64,000 nt of DNA from Rhinopomastus cyanomelas. Lineage: Eukaryota > Chordata > Aves > Bucerotiformes > Rhinopomastidae. Of this stretch, positions 59,777 to 64,000 are shown in pieces. The notes under the pieces are model-generated. The model worked only from the letters and a program-made list of their open reading frames with translations, made no database searches and was not told the origin of the DNA. The position numbers and the translations under genes are program-made. Each line of letters opens with the position of its first letter. Position 1 is the first letter of the stretch. The stretch is from positions 62,001-126,000 of the forward strand of contig VXBP01009427.1 of the NCBI GenBank assembly GCA_013400115.1, written 5' to 3'.

Positions 59777-60649
59777 CCTTCACTGAGATCCTGGACACAT
59801 AGCAAGTAAGTGGAGCAAGACGGTGGCAGCATTTACAAGGACCCAGCGTGCTGCTGATAGGTCAGATAAAGACTTTCTGTTGTCAAGAATTGCTCAGAGT
59901 TCTATGAAATAAGAAATGCCTTGTTTGAAGTTTGCCAGGTGCCCATATGTTGCCAAATTATTTTCTTTCTGTTTTTGAAACTTGGAAAAAGTGTCCTCAC
60001 CCTCCTCTGAGAAGGGGAGACACTAACTCTCACATGCTCTGTGCTCTTGCTGTGCTCAGCCCCAACCATCAAGGGGCTGCTGTGGACAGTCCGGCAGTGA
60101 TTTGGAAAAAAAGATGCAGAAAGCTGATGACAAGGTGGTAGCAAAGTAGAAGGGAAAAAACAGCAGAATAGAACAAAATCAGCATAAACAGAACATGGGA
60201 GTAGTGCCAGGGCATTTAAATACAAACAGAAAATAAGAAAAGAACTTTCAAGATTAATGGGGTGTGACTAGCACTATGAATTAATAAAGGCAACAACTTT
60301 CAGGAGGGTAAGCCACAAAGGAATGGCTAACACGGCAGGAACACACAGACACTTTCATAAAGTGAAATTCAACTCCAGTGTCTGTACTTCCCTGAAGCAG
60401 CTAGGAAAGCAGAACTAATCGGCTTTTGTCCTTGCCATGTGATCCCTTTGCCTACCCATACTGTGCGACACAGCCCACTCAGAACATTCTTAATTTGCTT
60501 TGCTAGTGCTGGAATTACAAAAACCCCATACTGCAGATGCAGAAGAGCAGAAGAAATGCTGCCTCAATATAGATTAGTCTTTAACAATCTATGTTCTTGA
60601 ATGTTGCTGGGATTCTGTGATATGTGACTCAAAGAAAGATGAGGATACA
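59777..60649. other. Intergenic, nothing recognised
   Basis: No coding or repeat signal seen. Confidence 0.45.
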
Positions 60650-60745
60650 GTGCTTGGAAACATGGTTTAGTGGGCTTGGTAGTGTTGGGCTGACCATTGA
60701 ACTTGATGATCTTGAAGGTCTATTCCAATTGTAATGGTTTTATGT
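60650..60745 (+). mobile_element. CR1 3' tail, diverged subfamily
   Basis: 'GAACTTGATGATCTTGAAGG' and TTTTATG end match the subfamily at 53118-53522 in the opposite orientation. Confidence 0.75.
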
Positions 60746-61636
60746 TAAGATAATCACATAGGGTACTCCATTGGGCAACCATAAATAGGGATCTGTTTTA
60801 GCTTGTTCCATCTTATCTATGTGCTGATGAAGATCAAAAGAAGTTCTCAGGAGCATATCACACAAGACAACATGCATCCCTCCAGGTTTCCCAGGCCATC
60901 ACTCAGCACGTTGAACACACTAATGGAGGCCAAGCTTCAGACTCTTCCCACACTTGCCTAACCTGTGATTTCTTCCAGACACAGCTGAAGTGCTAAAGCT
61001 GTTCTCACCACAAACACAAGCACTCAGGATTTGCCAGTGACATTTTCTAGGGCTGATCTGACCCCTGCTAATGACTCATCTAATCTCATGTTCTCTGGGT
61101 CTTTTTCTATGAAACAGTTAGAAAACCTCAGCCAAAAGAACGTTAAAAGCATTAAGTCAAACACTCAAAGGCTAAGTAACTCCAAATTTAACAAGCAAGT
61201 TTAAACAAAGGTTACTCATGCAGAACTGAAATGTCCCTCTTCTGTCAAGGCACACACAGCTGGGGACCACATATTTATTTTTCACAGGATTGGTGACTTT
61301 TCCAGGGCACTTGATACACAATGCTGCAGGATTAATCAGGCTGCTGTGGTCACAACACCAATGGCACAGGGTTCTGCATCAGTGCCGAGCTAAGTACCAA
61401 AGTACAGGGTACAGGTGATCTGGGCTTGCTTAAGTCCAGCATCATCTTAGGCCAATAGGGATATTGCTCATATTCCCCAACTAATCTCTAAACACTTATT
61501 CCTCAGCCGATTCAGCTCTTAGCTTGTTGCACCATCAGGATGCTGGTCTGGTACCACAAGGATGATGCAACCACATACTATGTGTGTTTGAATCAGACCA
61601 CAGCCTTGAACTCCTTTCTTAAAAGTCTCCATTAGG
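60746..61636. other. Intergenic, nothing recognised
   Basis: No coding or repeat signal seen. Confidence 0.45.
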
Positions 61637-61752
61637 TTTAAACAGTTTTAAGACCTGGCTTGACAGGCTGCTGGGATGTTTAGTTTTAGCTTGATAGGTA
61701 GGACTAGATGATCCTTGAGGTCTCTTCCAACTTGCTGGTCTGTGAATCTATG
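61637..61752 (+). mobile_element. CR1 3' tail, diverged
   Basis: 'AGGACTAGATGATCCTTGAG' and a GTGAATCTATGA end identify the last 100 or so bases of a CR1. Confidence 0.78.
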
Positions 61753-62391
61753 AACAAAGAGGTCTCGGTCCAGCTTAACAATGCCTGGCAGTGCATTGCC
61801 ACTCAACAGTGCTCCACATGTCGGGCATCTGTTCTTACAGGGCTGCCTCACAGCAGCATTTCCTTCATTGGGAAGTCACTGATGGATACAACTTATCGTT
61901 TACTATGTCTAAACTCTGTGGCTGTTAGTTCTACATCTGCCACAGATGTGTTGTTGCCTTTGCTGCTACCATTGTGGAAGTCCATGTAGTTGCAAAGCTT
62001 TGGTAATTATCACTGGCAAGTCCTCGCTCCGTAATGAAAACAATAGGGGTGCTCCTGGTGCAAGTTATACTTCAGCGTTTTGGCCTCTCTTCAGTGCCAT
62101 TTACAATTTAACATTTACACAGCTGTTCTATGGAAACACCAGGTATTTCACGCTGAAGTATTTCATATTGAGAAACTGCTTTGTTCTGCTCCAGGGTTGG
62201 GTGTTTGAAACGTGTCAGTGTTTCTACAAATGATACAAGTAGCCTCAAGTGTTTTCCTCACACTTCAAGCGTTTACCTCTTGAAGAAAACAACCCCACCA
62301 TCATTCACGCTGAAGTTCATTATATCTACACATACGTGATTCATACCACATTACGAGCTCTTTGGCTTTCCTGTAGATAACAAGATCAATC
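61753..62391. other. 5' flank of the second collectin gene
   Basis: Repeat-free sequence before the TATA promoter. No exon recognised. Confidence 0.45.
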
Positions 62392-62406
62392 TCAAGTTAC
62401 CTGCCC

Positions 62407-62413
62407 TATAAAT
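62407..62413 (+). promoter_or_regulatory. TATA box and core promoter of the second collectin gene
   Basis: TATAAAT lies 50 bases before a donor GTAAGTTGAA at 62457. TCAAG is at 62392-62396, ten bases upstream. The order and spacing match the SP-A-like gene promoter, which supports common ancestry by duplication. Confidence 0.65.
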
Positions 62414-62436
62414 TAGACCACTTCTGAGCCTTTCCT

Positions 62437-62456
62437 ATTCAGGTTGGAGCTGCTAG
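62437..62456 (+). other. Untranslated leader exon 1 of the second collectin gene
   Basis: This short exon is inferred from the TATA box position and the donor GCTAG|GTAAGTTG. The matching acceptor is probably the strong polypyrimidine-CAG ending at 62949, giving an intron of 493 bases and 58 bases of further 5' UTR before the ATG at 63008. The 5' end is an estimate. Confidence 0.5.
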
Positions 62457-63007
62457 GTAAGTTGAAACCCTTTCAGTAGGTTTCTGTTAAATTTTAATAG
62501 GTTTCAATGTAATTTCATCACAAACCTTTCTGTTTTAGATTTTTACTTTGCATCTCAACATTTTGTATTAAATCTTTCACTTACTTTTACAGTGGAGATC
62601 ACCTGAAGATCCCTTAAAAGGTGGAAGGCATGATGGAAGAATAAGAATTAATAATTATTTAGCTTTTAAACCAACAGATAAAATCATCATGTTCCAGTTT
62701 ATCTTAACCTACCTTTCTCTTACTATAGCAGATTCAGCTTTTTGAATGCTATGCAAAAAATCTTTGAAGCGGACATCTGGGGCTTTTGCTCTGGACACTC
62801 CTGCAGACCAGCAGGAGTCTTGTATAAAATCTTGAGGTTATTTCAAATAATTCAATCAGTGGAATCACTGAGGGCAAAGCTTAAGGTACAGAAAACTTCA
62901 AACTCAGACAGCAAAATTCTGAAAACATTGCCTTTTCTCCCCCCCCCAGCTTAACACAGGACTCTGCACTGGAAATCATAAGTGTGTTTTACACCTGGTG
63001 TTAGATA

Positions 63008-63855
63008 ATGCTGTCTCCACCGTTGTTCCACAAAATCCTAGGAGTAGCTTTTATCCTGCTACCATGCTGTGCTCAAGGTAAACCTTCAAGAATTCCTGCA
63101 GTGCCTGGTTTCTCAAGCTTGCCTGAAGATGAGGTAGATGAAGGATTTATGCCAGGTACATGCAGTTACTGTCTTCACTTTTATCTCGATGTACTGCCAT
63201 GTTCTGTTTTAGTGCTTTGTAAACTCAGTGCTACCTTCTACGATCTGCTGGGGGCTCTACTTGACAGAAAACAAAACAGAGCCTTATTAATTCCTCGTAT
63301 GACGTAAGATGCTTATAATTTCCAACTTAACGATGCAGTGGCTCAGTGCACAGAGAAAAGGATATCACCTTCCACAACACATTTGTGAGGTGTTTGCTTG
63401 CAGCTGCAAGCAAGTGCTTGAACACCCTGAAAGATTCTGCCAACAATCCCTAAACACAGTTCAAAATCAACTAAACCCACTGCACAGGGGCTAGTGTTTT
63501 GCCTGGACTAGCTCAGTCACTTGACTAAGGACTAACTCAGTTTGCTGAGTTTTCCATAAACATCACTACTCTGCCGATTTCCAGGAACCTATTCCCTGTC
63601 CTTACACCGATGGATGTGTCATAAGTTGTCCTGTTTCAAACCCAGCAGTAGGCTAGCACAGGCCAAACAAACATTTTTAAAAGTTCAGATTAATTCCACA
63701 AATTTTTCTCTGCTGTAGCCTAAAAACCAGGATCTGAACAGCAAAACAAAGCTTGTAAGAGATGGGTTTGTTCACAGGTTTCCTGCCGCTGCTTGGTGAT
63801 GAGACAGAAAGTGACATCCATCCGCTAGAACATCGGGTTGCCAGGCTTGAAGGAG
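63008..63855 (+). CDS. Second collectin, lung-lectin-like, lacking a collagen domain (partial; continues past the window)
   Basis: Coding exons are 63008-63155 and 63778-63855, with more beyond position 64000. Exon phases (1,1) and the neck exon length (78 bases) are identical to the upstream SP-A-like gene. The first exon encodes a hydrophobic signal peptide ending near residue 22-24. It is followed by an acidic linker in which only RIPAVPG recalls the Gly-X-Y start of SP-A; no collagen triplets remain, and no cysteine follows the signal peptide. The neck ends LEHRVARLEG, parallel to LKHRVSRLER in the neighbour. The C-type lectin exon must lie downstream. Loss of collagen agrees with the chicken lung lectin described in the literature, so an orthologue is likely. 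The sugar specificity and integrity of the lectin domain cannot be judged here. Confidence 0.75.
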
Positions 63856-64000
63856 GTAACTTGTCTGCCTGTTCTTTCTGCTGGAGCTGAATTACTGGGC
63901 ATAAGCAGGAGGAGCAGCAAAAGTGTTTCTTAGGAAAAGGAGTGAATTTTCTGCAGTTTTACAGCATTTTGTTCATGGTCTATTCACTGGGAGACAGGAG

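Noticed and set aside
1..64000. CRISPR arrays, operons, bacterial insertion sequences, tRNA or rRNA genes
   Set aside because: Spliced vertebrate genes and CR1 elements show this is a bird nuclear genome. No evenly spaced repeats or cloverleaf genes were seen.

Overview
The window reads as bird nuclear DNA. It carries a complete vertebrate Ras-family exchange factor gene, a complete surfactant protein A-like collectin gene and the 5' half of a second collectin, set in intergenic DNA full of 5'-truncated CR1 LINEs. By eye about 36 CR1 pieces cover roughly 11-12 kb (near 18%). That is more than expected for chicken or a typical songbird and fits a CR1-rich lineage such as woodpeckers or hornbills/hoopoes, although the species is only an inference.

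Layout. 1-14.8 kb is upstream intergenic DNA with CR1 copies and no recognisable gene. A CpG island at about 14.8-15.3 kb, with a perfect palindromic CRE, is the promoter of RASGEF1A. RASGEF1A runs on the + strand from 15,029 to 36,073 in 13 coding exons. Every splice junction could be placed, and the product is 478 residues. Downstream flank and a possible long 3' UTR run to about 38.6 kb. 38.7-49.6 kb is a CR1-dense intergenic stretch (about half CR1 between 42.0 and 48.2 kb) with one unexplained CpG-rich open frame at 41.5-42.05 kb.

The collectin part begins with a TATA promoter at 49,687 and a short untranslated exon. Three coding exons (51,785-53,987) then encode a 195-residue secreted lectin: signal peptide, a collapsed collagen segment, a short coiled-coil neck and a C-type lectin domain with intact EPN and WND calcium/sugar motifs. 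About 8.4 kb further on, a paralogue in the same orientation has its own TATA box, leader exon, signal-peptide exon and neck exon. Its lectin exon lies beyond the window. Its collagen segment is essentially gone, as described for chicken lung lectin.

The genes do not form an operon. RASGEF1A is an intracellular signalling protein, while the two collectins are probably lung or mucosal innate-immune lectins that arose by tandem duplication. The most interesting points are the decay of the collagen domain in both collectins, an extra unpaired cysteine in the first lectin domain, the shared promoter layout of the pair, and an overlapping upstream reading frame at the RASGEF1A start.
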